A stretch of DNA of 64,000 nucleotides from an uncultured Granulosicoccaceae bacterium (lineage in GTDB: Bacteria; Pseudomonadota; Gammaproteobacteria; Granulosicoccales; Granulosicoccaceae): positions 1 through 64,000 of the forward strand of contig CALGKA010000013.1 in the NCBI GenBank assembly GCA_937927895.1, written 5' to 3'. Positions 17,793-30,371 of the stretch are shown here, piece by piece; position 1 is the first letter of the stretch; each line of letters opens with the position of its first letter. A program made the translations under genes and the position numbers. The notes under the pieces are model-generated. The model worked only from the letters and a program-made list of their open reading frames with translations. It made no database searches and was not told the origin of the DNA.

Positions 17793-19892
17793 CTACACGT
17801 TGCCATATTCAGGTGACTCATCACCGAGCCAACGCCCAATCAGTGGCAAGATCTGCTGCGGATAATGCAATGTGATCTCGTCACTAATCTCTTTCACTTG
17901 CGGTAGCAGTTTTTTATCTCGCATTAAGTCTGCTATTTTAAATTGCGCACTACCCGTTTGGCGGGTACCTAATACTTCACCTGCACCACGTAGCTCTAGA
18001 TCTTTTTCTGCAATTAAAAATCCGTCATTGGTTTCTCTTAAAGTACCTATGCGGTCTCGGGCTCTTTGACTTAAACCTGTTTCATATAGCAAAACACAAC
18101 TGCTTTGCGCAGAGCCACGCCCCACACGGCCACGCAACTGGTGCAATTGCGACAACCCCATACGCTCGGCATTTTCGATAATAATCAATGACGCGTTTGG
18201 CACATCGACACCAACCTCAATAACAGTAGTCGCGACCAACAGATCCGTTTCGTGCTCTTTGAACAGATGCATTGCCTGCTCTTTTTCCGAAGCATGCATT
18301 CTACCGTGCACCAAAGATACACGAGCCGCTGGCAAGTGCTCGGTAAGTTCCACCAGTGTATCTTCAGCGGCATTGGCCTGCAGAGTCTCTGACTCTTCGA
18401 TCAATGTGCACACCCAATACACTTGCCTGCCCTCTTTTATGGCAGCCGCTACGCGCTCTATTATTTCAAGCCGGCGAGTATTAGGAATAGCAACTGTAGT
18501 AATTGCTTGTCGCCCCGGAGGCAGTTCATCGATAATTGAACAATCCAGATCAGCATAGGCAGTCATGGCCAGTGTACGAGGTATGGGTGTTGCCGTCATG
18601 GTTAACTGGTGCGGCACTAAACCACCCTCGACCCCTTTTTCACGCAGTGACAATCTTTGGTGCACACCAAATCGATGCTGTTCATCAACAATGGTAAGTC
18701 CCAGGTTTTCAAACAATACGTCTTGTTGAAACAATGCGTGAGTACCTACCGCTATTCTACTTTGACCAAGTGCAATAGATTCAAGCGCATCGCGTTTTTG
18801 TTTCGCACCCAGCTTGCCTTTAAGCCAGCCTATTTTTATACCCAATGGCTCAAACCAGTTACTGAAGCTAAGCAGATGTTGTTCGGCCAATATTTCAGTC
18901 GGCGCCATAACCGCGACTTGATAACCGGCATCAACGGCCAGGGCCGCAGCCGCAGCTGCTACCAGTGTTTTACCAGAGCCAACATCGCCCTGCACCAGCC
19001 TTAACATGGGGTTACCCAATGCTAGATCGCGCTTTATATCGTCTATTACGCGAAGTTGCGCACCGGTTAATGGAAACGGCAATGATGCGAGCAATTGTTC
19101 GCACAAAGTTGCCTCCCCCGACGCAACGCCAGGCTCTATTACTGCCGCAGTTTGTTTTTTAATATCGTTGCGTATTTGTTGAACGCTTAAACGGTGCGCT
19201 ACTAGTTCTTCCAGCACCAACCTTTGCACCGCTGGGTGCCGGCCTTCAAGCAAGGCATCTAGATCTACATCGGCTTGTGGACGATGTACTGTCATTAGCG
19301 CTTGCTTTAACGATACCCCGTTATTCACAGAGTCCGGCAATAGCTCTTTGACATCAGCCGACTTTAAATTTATCAGCGCCGCCTCTGTTATCTTACGCAT
19401 TGAAAGCTGATGCAAACCTTCAGTCACAGGATAAATAGGCGTTAGTGAACTTTCACCTTCAAGCGCTACTGAAGGGTCAACATTAGCAGCAATTATCTGA
19501 AATTCCGGATGCACCATTTCTAACTGACGAGGACCACGGCGCACTTCACCAAAGCAACGCACACGACTACCGACGCGCAACATTTGTTGTTGTTTTTGAT
19601 TAAAATGGAAAAAACGCAGTGATAACTGACTGCCATCACGATCTTCAATGATGCACTGCAGTGATCTGCGGCCACGATACAACTGCTCACAAGAAACCAC
19701 TACACCCGACGTTAATGCCTCAAGGCCTGTCGCCAAATTACCTATTGCAATAACACGGGTTCGATCCTGGTAACGCAGCGGTAGATGAAACAATACATCC
19801 TGCAGTGAAGCAATCTTTAAACGCTTAAGTTTCTCCGCCTGCTTAGGCCCGACACCTTTAAGGCGCGTGACGGCTATCGAGCTAAGATCCAT
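17793..19892 (-). CDS. recG: ATP-dependent DNA helicase RecG
   Basis: 699 residues, near the usual 693. An N-terminal wedge/OB domain (about 1-200, starting with LKGVGPKQAEKLKRLKI) is followed by two RecA-like motor domains: Walker A LVQGDVGSGKTLV (about 300), DEQHRFG box, TATPIPRT, then QLRGRVGRG in the second lobe. RecG remodels stalled replication forks and branched recombination intermediates. It is last in the gmk-rpoZ-spoT-ridA-recG gene order, 19 bases after ridA, as in other gammaproteobacteria where a tRNA methyltransferase often occupies the ridA slot. Confidence 0.95.
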   Translation of the reverse strand: MDLSSIAVTRLKGVGPKQAEKLKRLKIASLQDVLFHLPLRYQDRTRVIAIGNLATGLEALTSGVVVSCEQLYRGRRSLQCIIEDRDGSQLSLRFFHFNQKQQQMLRVGSRVRCFGEVRRGPRQLEMVHPEFQIIAANVDPSVALEGESSLTPIYPVTEGLHQLSMRKITEAALINLKSADVKELLPDSVNNGVSLKQALMTVHRPQADVDLDALLEGRHPAVQRLVLEELVAHRLSVQQIRNDIKKQTAAVIEPGVASGEATLCEQLLASLPFPLTGAQLRVIDDIKRDLALGNPMLRLVQGDVGSGKTLVAAAAAALAVDAGYQVAVMAPTEILAEQHLLSFSNWFEPLGIKIGWLKGKLGAKQKRDALESIALGQSRIAVGTHALFQQDVLFENLGLTIVDEQHRFGVHQRLSLREKGVEGGLVPHQLTMTATPIPRTLAMTAYADLDCSIIDELPPGRQAITTVAIPNTRRLEIIERVAAAIKEGRQVYWVCTLIEESETLQANAAEDTLVELTEHLPAARVSLVHGRMHASEKEQAMHLFKEHETDLLVATTVIEVGVDVPNASLIIIENAERMGLSQLHQLRGRVGRGSAQSSCVLLYETGLSQRARDRIGTLRETNDGFLIAEKDLELRGAGEVLGTRQTGSAQFKIADLMRDKKLLPQVKEISDEITLHYPQQILPLIGRWLGDESPEYGNV

Positions 19893-19911
19893 ACCACAAA
19901 ATTCTGAATGG

Positions 19912-20295
19912 TTAGCCTAGTACCATAATCGCATCAACTTCTACCGGTACATCTTTTGGCAGTTGCGCCACTCCGATCGCCGCACGCGCAGGGTATGGTT
20001 CATTGAAAAATTTCGCCATCACATCATTAACGTGGCCAAAATCTTTAAGGTCAGTTAAAAAAACATTGAGCTTAACAATATCAGCAAGGCTACCGCCCGC
20101 AGCCTCACAAACCGCCGACAAGTTTTCAAACACCTGAGTAATTTGCGCTACAACATCACCCTCTATTACCTCCATAGTGCTTGGAACCAGTGGTATCTGC
20201 CCTGACACATAAACGGTATTGCCAGCCTTAACTGCCTGTGAATAAGCGCCAATAGCCCCGGGCGCATTTTCTGTTGCGATAATTTCTTTGTTCAT
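19912..20295 (-). CDS. ridA: RidA family 2-iminobutanoate/2-iminopropanoate deaminase
   Basis: 127 residues, the usual length. Motifs [33 protein letters not shown], and [16 protein letters not shown] with [10 protein letters not shown] are characteristic; the arginine in ARAAIG binds the imine carboxylate. RidA hydrolyses reactive enamines/imines released by PLP enzymes. It lies between spoT (156-base gap) and recG (19-base gap), probably in the same transcript. Confidence 0.93.
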   Translation of the reverse strand: MNKEIIATENAPGAIGAYSQAVKAGNTVYVSGQIPLVPSTMEVIEGDVVAQITQVFENLSAVCEAAGGSLADIVKLNVFLTDLKDFGHVNDVMAKFFNEPYPARAAIGVAQLPKDVPVEVDAIMVLG

Positions 20296-20451
20296 TGAGT
20301 TTCTCGTGCTCAGTAATATTTCTTTTATACAAGTGGTAAGGCTGCCCTGTCATATTCAATGGGCTAGGCCTTGCGGTACATGAACAATCACGCCGCTACC
20401 CCCATAGACACAATAGCAGCGCCTTGGATTGTGACAGAAGTATATCGGAGA

Positions 20452-22665
20452 TTAAGAGCTGGCGCGTCGGGCTCTATGAACAGAATACAAACTACGCACC
20501 CGCCGGATCAAGCGGCCCAGGTGGTTGCGATCGTGAACACTAATGGTGAAATCCAAAATACTGACATTCTCGTTGCTACGATCGAAGCGGATGTCTTCAA
20601 TATTTGAGTCCATTTCAGACATCACATTAGAGACCTTAGCCAACACACCCGGAATATTGTTGATCTCTACAATGACTCTGGTTTGAAAAGAGCCATCGGT
20701 GTCGCTACCCCAAACTACCGCGACCCACTCTTTAGCACGGCGCCGTTGTCTGCCGACGTTTTTACATTCAGTGCGATGCACCAACACACCTTGTCCGGCC
20801 GTGATCATACCTTGAATGTTGTCACCCGGAATAGGCAAACAGCATTTGGCCAGTGAAATAATGGCATCTTCACCGCCCGCTACAATCAAGGGACCAGGGT
20901 CTGCTTCCCTATGCATCGGGATGGCACGTTTAACATCACTTTTTATATCGCCTTCGTTCAGCAACCACGCGGCGATCATACTGGGAATCTGATTGCCCAA
21001 ACCAACTTCATAGTAAAGCGCATCCAGATCGGCTAAATCCATTTGCTTTAACAAGGACTCTATCGAGCTCTGTTCAATTTCTTCAATACTGGTGGCATGG
21101 CGCTTAAGACCACGGCCGACAAGCTGGCGACCAAACTCGATTGTTTTATCGACACTTTGATGCTTAAGAAAACTTCTAACCGCACCACGTGCTTTGGGCG
21201 TTACCACGAAGTTCAACCAGTATGGGCTAGGCTGCTGATTACCGCCGCGAATAATTTCAACCGTTTGCCCGGACTCAAGCGGCATACTAAGCGACACAGG
21301 TTTTCTATCTACTTTAGCGGTAAGGCAACTATTACCAATGTCGGAGTGAACTTGATAGGCAAAATCAACCGCTGTTGCACCTTGCGGCAAACGATAAATA
21401 TCACCCTCCGGGGAAAACACATAGATTTCATCCGGGAACAGATCAACTTTTACATTCTCATAAAACTCTAGTGTGTCTTCACTGGTGTCGTTGATATCTA
21501 TCAAATTGGCCAACCACTGATGGGCACGCTGTTGTGCACCATTTGATGGGCCTTCTTTATACATCCAGTGAGCAGCGACGCCTGTCTCTGCAAAACGGTT
21601 CATCTCTTGTGTTCTAATTTGTACCTCAATAGGCACCGCTGCAGGGCTTAACAACACAGTATGAAGGGATTGGTATCCGTTGCTTTTCGGGATCACAATG
21701 TAATCCTTAAATTGTTTAGGCAACGGGTTATGCACTCTATGCATAACTCCCAAGGCTCGATAGCAATCGTCTACCTTCTCTACCACCACACGCACGGCAA
21801 ACATATCGAAAATATCTTCAAACGCTGAACGCTTCTTTCGCATCTTCTGGTACAAGCTGTACAAATGCTTTTCACGACCATGGACTTCTGCTTCAATACC
21901 CGCCTCTTCTAATTTGGCTTTGGCGACTATCTCAAATTTTTGTACTTGCTCTACTCGGTCTTTATGGCGCTTTTTTACAGCCTCTGCCAACACTCGATAA
22001 CGCGCCGGGTACAACGCTTTGAATCCGAGATCTTCGAGTTCGTTTTTCATTTGGTAGATGCCAAGCCGATTGGCTATTGGTGCATATACCTCAAGTGTTT
22101 CGCGCGCGATGCGACGGCGTTTTTCATCTGGCATCGCACCCAGTGTGCGCATGTTATGAATTCGATCTGAAAGCTTGATCAAAATAACCCGGATATCGTC
22201 AACCATTGCCAACAACATCTTTTGGAAATTGGCAGCTTGTGCCTCCGCGCGTGATTTAAATTTAAGATGAGTAAGCTTACTTAAGCCATCGACTAGCAGA
22301 GATACATCGTCACCGAATTGTTCGGTAATCTGCTCAATGGAAATTGAGGTATCTTCTACAACATCGTGTAATAGGGCTGCCATTACACTACGATGATCCA
22401 TGTTCAGTTCGAACACGATCCGGGCAACTGCCAATGGGTGGGAAATATACGGCTCACCAGAGAGTCGGCTCTGGCCGGTGTGCGCCTGCTCGGCTAAAAC
22501 GTAGGCGGCACGCACTTCTTCAATTTGTGAATCGTCAAAGCGCCTTTGCATCAATTTGCAAAGGGCTTCAATATCCGTTTGTGTTGAAAGTGTCAGTGAG
22601 GGCGCTGCCACATTCAAAGACGGTGTGTCAAATGCTCGGAGGGGTAATGGATGGTGATTCTTCAC
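20452..22665 (-). CDS. spoT: Bifunctional (p)ppGpp synthetase/hydrolase SpoT
   Basis: 737 residues from the GTG at 22665, which has a GAGGAAA ribosome site inside rpoZ; a TTG 15 bases upstream is possible. Domains in order: HD hydrolase with [10 protein letters not shown] (about 100-106), synthetase with [18 protein letters not shown] ([20 protein letters not shown]), and C-terminal ACT ([20 protein letters not shown]). The intact HD motif indicates hydrolase activity, as in SpoT rather than RelA. It controls the stringent response. The start overlaps the 3' end of rpoZ by about 38 bases, implying coupled translation. Confidence 0.94.
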   Translation of the reverse strand: MKNHHPLPLRAFDTPSLNVAAPSLTLSTQTDIEALCKLMQRRFDDSQIEEVRAAYVLAEQAHTGQSRLSGEPYISHPLAVARIVFELNMDHRSVMAALLHDVVEDTSISIEQITEQFGDDVSLLVDGLSKLTHLKFKSRAEAQAANFQKMLLAMVDDIRVILIKLSDRIHNMRTLGAMPDEKRRRIARETLEVYAPIANRLGIYQMKNELEDLGFKALYPARYRVLAEAVKKRHKDRVEQVQKFEIVAKAKLEEAGIEAEVHGREKHLYSLYQKMRKKRSAFEDIFDMFAVRVVVEKVDDCYRALGVMHRVHNPLPKQFKDYIVIPKSNGYQSLHTVLLSPAAVPIEVQIRTQEMNRFAETGVAAHWMYKEGPSNGAQQRAHQWLANLIDINDTSEDTLEFYENVKVDLFPDEIYVFSPEGDIYRLPQGATAVDFAYQVHSDIGNSCLTAKVDRKPVSLSMPLESGQTVEIIRGGNQQPSPYWLNFVVTPKARGAVRSFLKHQSVDKTIEFGRQLVGRGLKRHATSIEEIEQSSIESLLKQMDLADLDALYYEVGLGNQIPSMIAAWLLNEGDIKSDVKRAIPMHREADPGPLIVAGGEDAIISLAKCCLPIPGDNIQGMITAGQGVLVHRTECKNVGRQRRRAKEWVAVVWGSDTDGSFQTRVIVEINNIPGVLAKVSNVMSEMDSNIEDIRFDRSNENVSILDFTISVHDRNHLGRLIRRVRSLYSVHRARRASS

Positions 22666-22894
22666 TAGGTGTTTCCTCAATCGGCATCACCGGCGGTGCA
22701 TCTTCCAACATTTCCTTTTTGATTAGGCCAGCTGCGATCTCACGCAACGCCACAACTGTTGGTTTGTCGTTTTCAACAGGTACCAGGGGCTCTGCACCCA
22801 AAGAGATTTTTCGTGCTCTTTTTGAAGCCTGTAAAACCAGCTCAAAACGATTATCAACGTGTTCCAGGCAATCTTCTACGGTTACTCGTGCCAT
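22628..22894 (-). CDS. rpoZ: DNA-directed RNA polymerase omega subunit
   Basis: 88 residues. [20 protein letters not shown], the QASKRAR helix and [13 protein letters not shown] are diagnostic. Omega helps fold beta-prime and forms one of the ppGpp sites on RNA polymerase. The C-terminal tail is acidic and proline-rich ([20 protein letters not shown]) and variable in the family. GGAG lies ahead of the ATG. It sits between gmk (241-base gap) and spoT, which overlaps it; the neighbourhood ties the ppGpp enzyme to its target. Confidence 0.95.
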   Translation of the reverse strand: MARVTVEDCLEHVDNRFELVLQASKRARKISLGAEPLVPVENDKPTVVALREIAAGLIKKEMLEDAPPVMPIEETPSEESPSITPPSI

Positions 22895-23135
22895 TTTATT
22901 CTCCGAACTGACAAATCAGGGATAAGCCTGCATTCTAGTCAGTTTGCTAAGGGGTAGTGCAAAGGGGTTAATGTACTATGCCATCATTTTAGTGACATTG
23001 AGTAAGAAAACAACTAGCAAGCACCGTTCTCTGCGGATTGATAAGCGGATTAGTAAGCTTATTTACCGCTTTATTGCCGGTTTCATCGAAGCACGGCTAC
23101 GTATAGCCGAATTGATAAGTAAAGTACTTTTAATT

Positions 23136-23747
23136 TCAGGCCAGCAAATCCGATATTAATTCAGATCGTTCTGTTGACTGTCTATTTACTTCCAGGCGCT
23201 TTGCTAGAACCACGGCGCATAGCTCGGTCACGGCCTGTTCGAAATCGTCATTGATAATTAAGTAGTCGTAGTTGGAAAAATGCCTCATATCAGTGACGGC
23301 TTCCGCGATGCGACGCTCTATCACAGCGTCTGAATCACTCGCTCGACCTCGCAGCCGTTGCTCAAGAACGTCACGCGATGGCGGGACAATATATATACCG
23401 CATGCATCAGGCATAATTCTGCGCACTTGATCAGCGCCTTGCCAGTCAATCTCAAGGAGTACGTCTTTGCCGCTTTTGAGGGTCGCTTCCACCGCTTGAT
23501 GCGATGTGCCATAGAAGTTATCAAATACTTTGGCGTGCTCTAGAAAGTCAGCCGCCGCAATCATTTTATGAAATATGGGTTCATCAACAAAATGATAATC
23601 AACACCATCGGTATCTTTTGGACGCTTCGGGCGGGTGGTGTGCGAGACAGAAACCACAAGATCAGAAACACGCGCGCAGGCCTCTCGAACCATGCTGGTT
23701 TTTCCAGCACCAGAAGGCGCTGATAAAATGAAAAGCTGTGCCGTCAT
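23136..23747 (-). CDS. gmk: Guanylate kinase
   Basis: 203 residues. P-loop FILSAPSGAGKTSMV at the N-terminus, SHTTRPKRPKDTDGVDYHFV for GMP binding, and EIDWQGADQVRR are the hallmark motifs. The enzyme phosphorylates GMP to GDP and feeds both GTP and (p)ppGpp pools. First gene of the gmk-rpoZ-spoT cluster. The 241 bases to rpoZ hold no gene that I can see and may contain a separate rpoZ promoter. Confidence 0.95.
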   Translation of the reverse strand: MTAQLFILSAPSGAGKTSMVREACARVSDLVVSVSHTTRPKRPKDTDGVDYHFVDEPIFHKMIAAADFLEHAKVFDNFYGTSHQAVEATLKSGKDVLLEIDWQGADQVRRIMPDACGIYIVPPSRDVLEQRLRGRASDSDAVIERRIAEAVTDMRHFSNYDYLIINDDFEQAVTELCAVVLAKRLEVNRQSTERSELISDLLA

Positions 23748-23847
23748 TGCAGTCTCTCAAGATCCTATATTTATACTGACCGCTTTAGTGTAACCGTATC
23801 CGACGGCTAATCGTTACTGATAACTGCCATTAAAACAGAGTCTACGT

Positions 23848-24804
23848 TTACGCCTGCATTGCCTGTCGTGAATCGTAGGCATCAACATCAGAACCAATCA
23901 ATAGTTCTACTAAGCGATCACTTATAGGCAAGCGCGTAGTTTGTTCGAAATGCATAAACATCGGGTTGGCATCAACATCTATTACCGCAAACTCTCCTTC
24001 AGGGGTAATTCGCATATCGACCGCACAGAAGAGTAAATCAAGAGTTGCTGCTGCGCGTAAGCACGTACGCTTGGCTTCCTGCGGTAATTCAATCGCTCGT
24101 ACATGGTCGCCTGCCATGTTTCCGGTGTAGTCAGATTCTCCAGACTCGACTACGCCTGCAAAGACCGAATCGCCAATCACATAAGCACGGACTTCATCAC
24201 CAAGAATATTTTCCTGGTACTCAATTGGGGTACCTGGCAGATCAGACAAGCGGCGGCCGATATCGTCAATCTGACCAATATTCCAACTTGAATGACTCCA
24301 GCCAGATGGACGGTAGAGTAATTTTTCCTCAGTCATACTAAAGAATGCCTGCACTCGTCTAAAATCGTTGCTAACAATGATTTCTGGAACGCGAATACCC
24401 TGAGTACGAATTTTTTGCAACTGATGAATTCTAAAACGAGAATTATTTATCGCATCTATCGGGTTGATCCAGTGACACTCAAGCCCCCGAAATAAGCTAC
24501 CCAGCGATGCTTCAGTCTCACGCATTTCGACTTCGTCCTGCACACCACCAATCATGTTTGCACCGGGGAGTAGATCATCCCACTGGCGGCAAAAAATACA
24601 ATTAACAGTAGACAGATCAATGGCGGGTTGGCCATCGCGGAAACGGATAGATCCTGACATTGGTATCGCACCGTCAAATGTCAGTGTCATGTCTCGGGGG
24701 TAGAGCCGCGAATCGAAGTAGGCAACACGATTTCCGCGGGCAACTATTTTGTTATATATGGCTGCTGCATGTCGATCTTCAGCCGTGCCCAGTACCAAAA
24801 TCAT
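23848..24804 (-). CDS. ATP-grasp ligase-like protein (MvdD/RimK-like)
   Basis: 318 residues from ATG 24804, preceded by GGAGA; another ATG six codons upstream lacks a good ribosome site. The N-terminal preATP-grasp part resembles the MvdC/MvdD type (AAIYNKIVARGNRVAYFDSR then PRDMTLTFDG). The ATP-grasp core follows from about 130, with YQENILGDEVRAYVIG and the metal-binding FAVIDVDANPMFMHFEQ near the C-terminus. Relatives form amide or ester bonds on peptides (microviridins, grasp peptides) or add amino acids to proteins. No obvious precursor peptide is next to it, so substrate is unknown. About 100 bases upstream of gmk's transcript direction, same strand. Confidence 0.7.
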   Translation of the reverse strand: MILVLGTAEDRHAAAIYNKIVARGNRVAYFDSRLYPRDMTLTFDGAIPMSGSIRFRDGQPAIDLSTVNCIFCRQWDDLLPGANMIGGVQDEVEMRETEASLGSLFRGLECHWINPIDAINNSRFRIHQLQKIRTQGIRVPEIIVSNDFRRVQAFFSMTEEKLLYRPSGWSHSSWNIGQIDDIGRRLSDLPGTPIEYQENILGDEVRAYVIGDSVFAGVVESGESDYTGNMAGDHVRAIELPQEAKRTCLRAAATLDLLFCAVDMRITPEGEFAVIDVDANPMFMHFEQTTRLPISDRLVELLIGSDVDAYDSRQAMQA

Positions 24805-25107
24805 CTTGTCTCCAAGTATCAATCAACTCGTATGACAAAGGACATATCACATTCTATACCATGCTCAGATAAGGCTAAGAAGCGCATATAGTCAAATTGA
24901 TTTTTTGAATTAGGCGCAAGGTTAAATCTGGCTTGATTCACATTTTTTTAGCGAAACAAAAAATAGATGTGACCCCGTGCATCTTTAAGCTCACAGCGAA
25001 ATAGAAAAACGGGATTAACTTGACAGCGTCAAAGACATAGCGGGCTCATCTATGCACAACTATGCTGACTATAAAGTCTTAGCAGGCATAACGTAAATTG
25101 CATGCCA
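24805..25107. other. Intergenic spacer with a long hairpin (24938-24972)
   Basis: No convincing gene. TCACAT (24938) pairs with ATGTGA (24967), and T-rich and A-rich arms between them extend the stem around a short loop. It may be an mRNA structure or decayed mobile-element end. A TTGACA hexamer occurs at about 25020. The right part runs into the sucD terminator. Confidence 0.35.
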
Positions 25108-25108
25108 A

Positions 25109-25139
25109 TAAAAAATGCCATCAACAATGTGATGGCATT
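25109..25139 (-). terminator. Rho-independent terminator of the suc operon
   Basis: Read on the minus strand, AATGCCATCA, a 6-base loop and TGATGGCATT form a 10-pair stem followed by a run of T. It lies about 60 bases after the sucD stop, the end of sucA-sucB-lpd-sucC-sucD. Confidence 0.9.
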
Positions 25140-25197
25140 AACAACGTAATCTCAATAACGGTGTTGCACCATTATGAGTTCAAGGAGCGATTGGAAA

Positions 25198-26109
25198 CTA
25201 ACCAATAGCCTTTAAGAGTGTCTCTCCCAACTTAGCAGGCGACGGAGAAACAACGATACCGGCCGCCTCCATTGCTGTAATTTTATCTTCAGCGCCACCT
25301 TTACCGCCAGAGATCACAGCACCGGCGTGACCCATGGTACGACCTGGAGGTGCAGTACGCCCCGCAATAAAACCTGCCATTGGTTTTTTACGGCCCTTAG
25401 CAGCTTGCTCAGTTAACCACTCAGAAGCTTCCTCTTCAGCTGAACCACCAATTTCACCAATCATGATAATTGATTCGGTTTCTGCGTCATCAAGAAACAG
25501 ATCTAAAACATCAATAAACTCGGTACCTTTGACTGGATCCCCGCCAATACCTACGGCCGTTGTTTGCCCAAGGCCTGCCATAGTCGTTTGATACACAGCC
25601 TCATAAGTTAAAGTACCTGAGCGCGATACCACGCCCACCGATCCTTTCTTAAAGATGGTGCCAGGCATAATGCCGATCTTGCACTCGTTAGGCGTTAACA
25701 AGCCAGGGCAGTTTGGCCCGACCAAGCGTGAATTTGAATCTTGCAGTCTAGCCTTAACATTAACCATGTCTCTGACAGGCACGCCTTCAGTAATACATAT
25801 GATTAAACCCACTTCAGCTTCGATTGCTTCAATGATGGCGGCGGCAGCTCCTGCAGGCGGCACATAAACAACAGACGCGTCAGCGCCGGTTTCAGCCTTA
25901 CCTTCTTTGACAGTTGCAAATACCGGTAGCTCTGTGCCTTTTGAATCACCGTTTTCAGAAGTCCACGTGGTGCCACCTTTTTTAGGGTGAATACCACCGA
26001 CCATCTGCGTGCCGTGATAAGCAAGTGCTTGTTCGGTGTGAAAAGTACCGGTCTTACCTGTTAAGCCCTGTACCAATATTTTTGTGTCTTTGTTTATAAG
26101 TATCGACAT
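25198..26109 (-). CDS. sucD: Succinyl-CoA synthetase alpha subunit
   Basis: 303 residues, slightly longer than the usual 289. CoA-binding Rossmann start [40 protein letters not shown], and the phospho-histidine loop [18 protein letters not shown] are all present. With SucC it converts succinyl-CoA to succinate with formation of a nucleoside triphosphate. The start lies 3 bases after the sucC stop, so the subunits are coupled. Confidence 0.96.
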   Translation of the reverse strand: MSILINKDTKILVQGLTGKTGTFHTEQALAYHGTQMVGGIHPKKGGTTWTSENGDSKGTELPVFATVKEGKAETGADASVVYVPPAGAAAAIIEAIEAEVGLIICITEGVPVRDMVNVKARLQDSNSRLVGPNCPGLLTPNECKIGIMPGTIFKKGSVGVVSRSGTLTYEAVYQTTMAGLGQTTAVGIGGDPVKGTEFIDVLDLFLDDAETESIIMIGEIGGSAEEEASEWLTEQAAKGRKKPMAGFIAGRTAPPGRTMGHAGAVISGGKGGAEDKITAMEAAGIVVSPSPAKLGETLLKAIG

Positions 26110-26112
26110 GAC

Positions 26113-27306
26113 TTACCCCTTGACCGCTTTAACAATTTTCTGCGCAGCATCGTCTAGATCGTCAGCGGCAATTACGTTTAGATCACTATTGTTGATTATG
26201 TCTTTACCCTCTTTCACCTTTGTACCTTCAAGGCGAACTACTAAAGGCACACTAAGACCGACATCTTGAACCGCCTGAACCACACCTTGCGCAATTACGT
26301 CACAGCGCATAATGCCACCGAAAATATTAACCAGGATTCCTTTAACGTTCGGATCAGAGGTAATGATCTTAAAAGCGGCAGTTACTTTTTCTGTGGTCGC
26401 ACCACCACCTACATCGAGAAAGTTGGCAGGTTCAGCACCATAAAGCTTGATGATATCCATAGTGGCCATCGCAAGACCTGCACCGTTTACCATACAACCG
26501 ATATCACCATCGAGTGCAATGTAAGCAAGATCATACTTAGATGCTTCAAGCTCTTTTTCATCTTCTTCAGTTTCATCACGAAGATCAGCCAGCGCTGCTT
26601 GGCGGAACATAGCATTGCCATCGAAAGAAACTTTTGCATCCAGTACACGAAGGTGGCCGTCCTTTAAAACAACCAACGGATTCACTTCAAGCAAGCTCAT
26701 ATCACTTTCAACAAAAGCCTTATAAAGCGCTGGAAAAAGTGTTTTACCGTCTTCTGCTGCCACTCCTGTAAGCTCGAATGCCTTATTTAGTTTTTCCACA
26801 TCGGCATCTGTAATGCCTTTTAGAGTGTCAATACCGACTGTATGAATTTTTTCAGGGGTATCGTGCGCTACTGCTTCAATGTCCATCCCACCTTCAGTAG
26901 AGGCAACAAAAGAGAACAGGCTGGTTTCGCGATCAACAAGAATCGACAGATAAAGTTCTGTTTCAATATCAGCACCGTCTTCAATATACAGGCGGTTAAC
27001 TTGCTTGCCAGCTGGGCCAGTTTGCTGAGTAACTAAGGTTTTACCAAACATTTCATGTGCGTTGGCTTTAGCTTCGTCTGCTGAGAAGCTGACTCGGACA
27101 CCACCTTTGGCATCAGCTGCTAGTTCTTTAAAAGTTCCTTTACCTCGACCACCTGCATGGATCTGGCTTTTAACAACATAGACCGGCCCCGGCATGCTAT
27201 CGACTGCTGAGTCTATATCTGATGCTGCAAGAACAGGCTCACCTTTTGAAATAGGTATTCCAAAGCCTTCTAAAAGCTTTTTCGCTTGGTACTCATGAAT
27301 ATTCAT
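26113..27306 (-). CDS. sucC: Succinyl-CoA synthetase beta subunit
   Basis: 397 residues, family length 388-390. [20 protein letters not shown] opens the ATP-grasp domain; [24 protein letters not shown], and [11 protein letters not shown] with [15 protein letters not shown] follow in the usual order. It provides the nucleotide-binding and subunit-interface domains of succinyl-CoA synthetase. A gap of about 120 bases separates it from lpd, with no hairpin that would end transcription. Confidence 0.96.
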   Translation of the reverse strand: MNIHEYQAKKLLEGFGIPISKGEPVLAASDIDSAVDSMPGPVYVVKSQIHAGGRGKGTFKELAADAKGGVRVSFSADEAKANAHEMFGKTLVTQQTGPAGKQVNRLYIEDGADIETELYLSILVDRETSLFSFVASTEGGMDIEAVAHDTPEKIHTVGIDTLKGITDADVEKLNKAFELTGVAAEDGKTLFPALYKAFVESDMSLLEVNPLVVLKDGHLRVLDAKVSFDGNAMFRQAALADLRDETEEDEKELEASKYDLAYIALDGDIGCMVNGAGLAMATMDIIKLYGAEPANFLDVGGGATTEKVTAAFKIITSDPNVKGILVNIFGGIMRCDVIAQGVVQAVQDVGLSVPLVVRLEGTKVKEGKDIINNSDLNVIAADDLDDAAQKIVKAVKG

Positions 27307-27429
27307 TTTTCGAATAATCTCCGTAGTTAATCTGCGAATCGATGCGGCTTTTTGACATCACTCATAACGCAGTGATAGCTCTATCGATTAATAAGTAATT
27401 AGTATCAATCGCGTTTAATAATTTGCGGC

Positions 27430-28866
<1,437 letters not shown>

Positions 28867-29101
28867 CTACTCCGGATAAGCAAAGTTAATCTATTTGGCC
28901 ATTTATAATGGTCAGCCAGACCAAAAAGTTAGACCACCATACTGAACGAGTTTGGTACCGCCTTGGTTAACGGAGGTAATAGTCCAAACACGGTCAACAA
29001 ATTTTTAGTGCGTGATCTGCCGATGGCCGCTTGGCCCCGATGATACCGCACGATAGGGCTCCGTTTGCCGGACATTTAGGTATGCGTATTCTTAACCGTC
29101 G

Positions 29102-30331
29102 CTAGATGTCCAGAAGGATTTTTGCCGGCTCTTCGACCAGTTCTTTGATCGTTTTAAGAAAACCTACAGCACCTTGACCATCTACTATTCGGTGGTCATA
29201 AGACAATGCGACATACATCATTGGCTTAATCACAACTTCACCGTTAATCGCCACAGGTCTTTCTTGAATGGTATGCATACCGAGAATAGCGCTTTGCGGC
29301 GGGTTAAGAATGGGGGTCGACATTAACGATCCAAACACACCGCCATTAGTAATTGTAAAAGTACCACCAGTCAGATCGTCCATGCCTAGCTTGCCTTCTT
29401 TAGCACGCCCGGCATACTCGCCGATTTGGCCCTCGATATCGGCCAAAGACAAAAGCTCTGTGTCACGCAGAATTGGCACAACCAGGCCACGTTCAGATGA
29501 TACAGCGATACCGATATCGCAATAACCATGATAAACAACATCATCGCCATCAAGTGATGCATTGATATCCGGGTAACGTTTTAACGCTTCCGTTGCAGCC
29601 TTTACAAAAATAGACATAAACCCAAGGCGTACACCATGTGCCTTCTCGAATTGATCTTTATATTCAGCTCTAAGCGCCTTAATAGGTTCCATGTCCACTT
29701 CGTTGAAAGTGGTAAGCATGGCAGTTGTTTGGGTGGCGTGTAGCAAGCGCTCAGCGATTCTTGCACGCAATCGGGACATTGGTACACGACGTTCTTCACG
29801 ATCACCCATAGCAGCAGGTGCTTTAGGTGCCGTAGATGAAGCAGCCGCAGATCCTGCCGTGGCGACAGATGCCGCTGCAGGTGCTGTACTACCAGCTGAG
29901 ATATGCGCTTGCACATCTTCTTTACTTATTCTGCCACCTTTACCAGTGCCGACAACCTGAGCTGGATCAATACCGTGCTCTGCCATCATGTGCCTGACTG
30001 AAGGACTGGTTGGCCCGCCCGCTTCAGCATCAGTGGATGCAGCAGCGGCTGAATCGTTCGCAGGTGCGGCAGGTGTTGCAACGTCTGCTACTGCTCCGGC
30101 TTCCATGATGCCCAGTAACTCTTGCGCCATCACTGTTGCACCTTCATCGGCAACAATTGATTTTAAAACTCCGTCTGCAGGAGCGGGTACTTCAAGCACC
30201 ACTTTATCGGTCTCGACTTCAACGAGAACCTCATCTCTTTTAACAGCATCGCCGGGCTTCTTTTGCCATGCCAGTATGGTGGCATCAGCAACAGACTCTG
30301 GTAACACGGGAACCTTGATTTCAGTACTCAT
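29102..30331 (-). CDS. sucB: Dihydrolipoamide succinyltransferase (E2 of 2-oxoglutarate dehydrogenase)
   Basis: 409 residues: one lipoyl domain (1-77) with the lipoylated lysine in [11 protein letters not shown], an Ala/Pro-rich linker, the peripheral subunit-binding domain ([20 protein letters not shown]), a second Ala-rich linker, and the catalytic domain with the active-site [16 protein letters not shown]. It transfers succinyl groups to CoA and forms the core of the complex. It follows sucA by 40 bases. Confidence 0.95.
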   Translation of the reverse strand: MSTEIKVPVLPESVADATILAWQKKPGDAVKRDEVLVEVETDKVVLEVPAPADGVLKSIVADEGATVMAQELLGIMEAGAVADVATPAAPANDSAAAASTDAEAGGPTSPSVRHMMAEHGIDPAQVVGTGKGGRISKEDVQAHISAGSTAPAAASVATAGSAAASSTAPKAPAAMGDREERRVPMSRLRARIAERLLHATQTTAMLTTFNEVDMEPIKALRAEYKDQFEKAHGVRLGFMSIFVKAATEALKRYPDINASLDGDDVVYHGYCDIGIAVSSERGLVVPILRDTELLSLADIEGQIGEYAGRAKEGKLGMDDLTGGTFTITNGGVFGSLMSTPILNPPQSAILGMHTIQERPVAINGEVVIKPMMYVALSYDHRIVDGQGAVGFLKTIKELVEEPAKILLDI

Positions 30332-30371
30332 TGGCTTCTTTTAAGACCTACTTAATCTCGATCGGTTGAAA

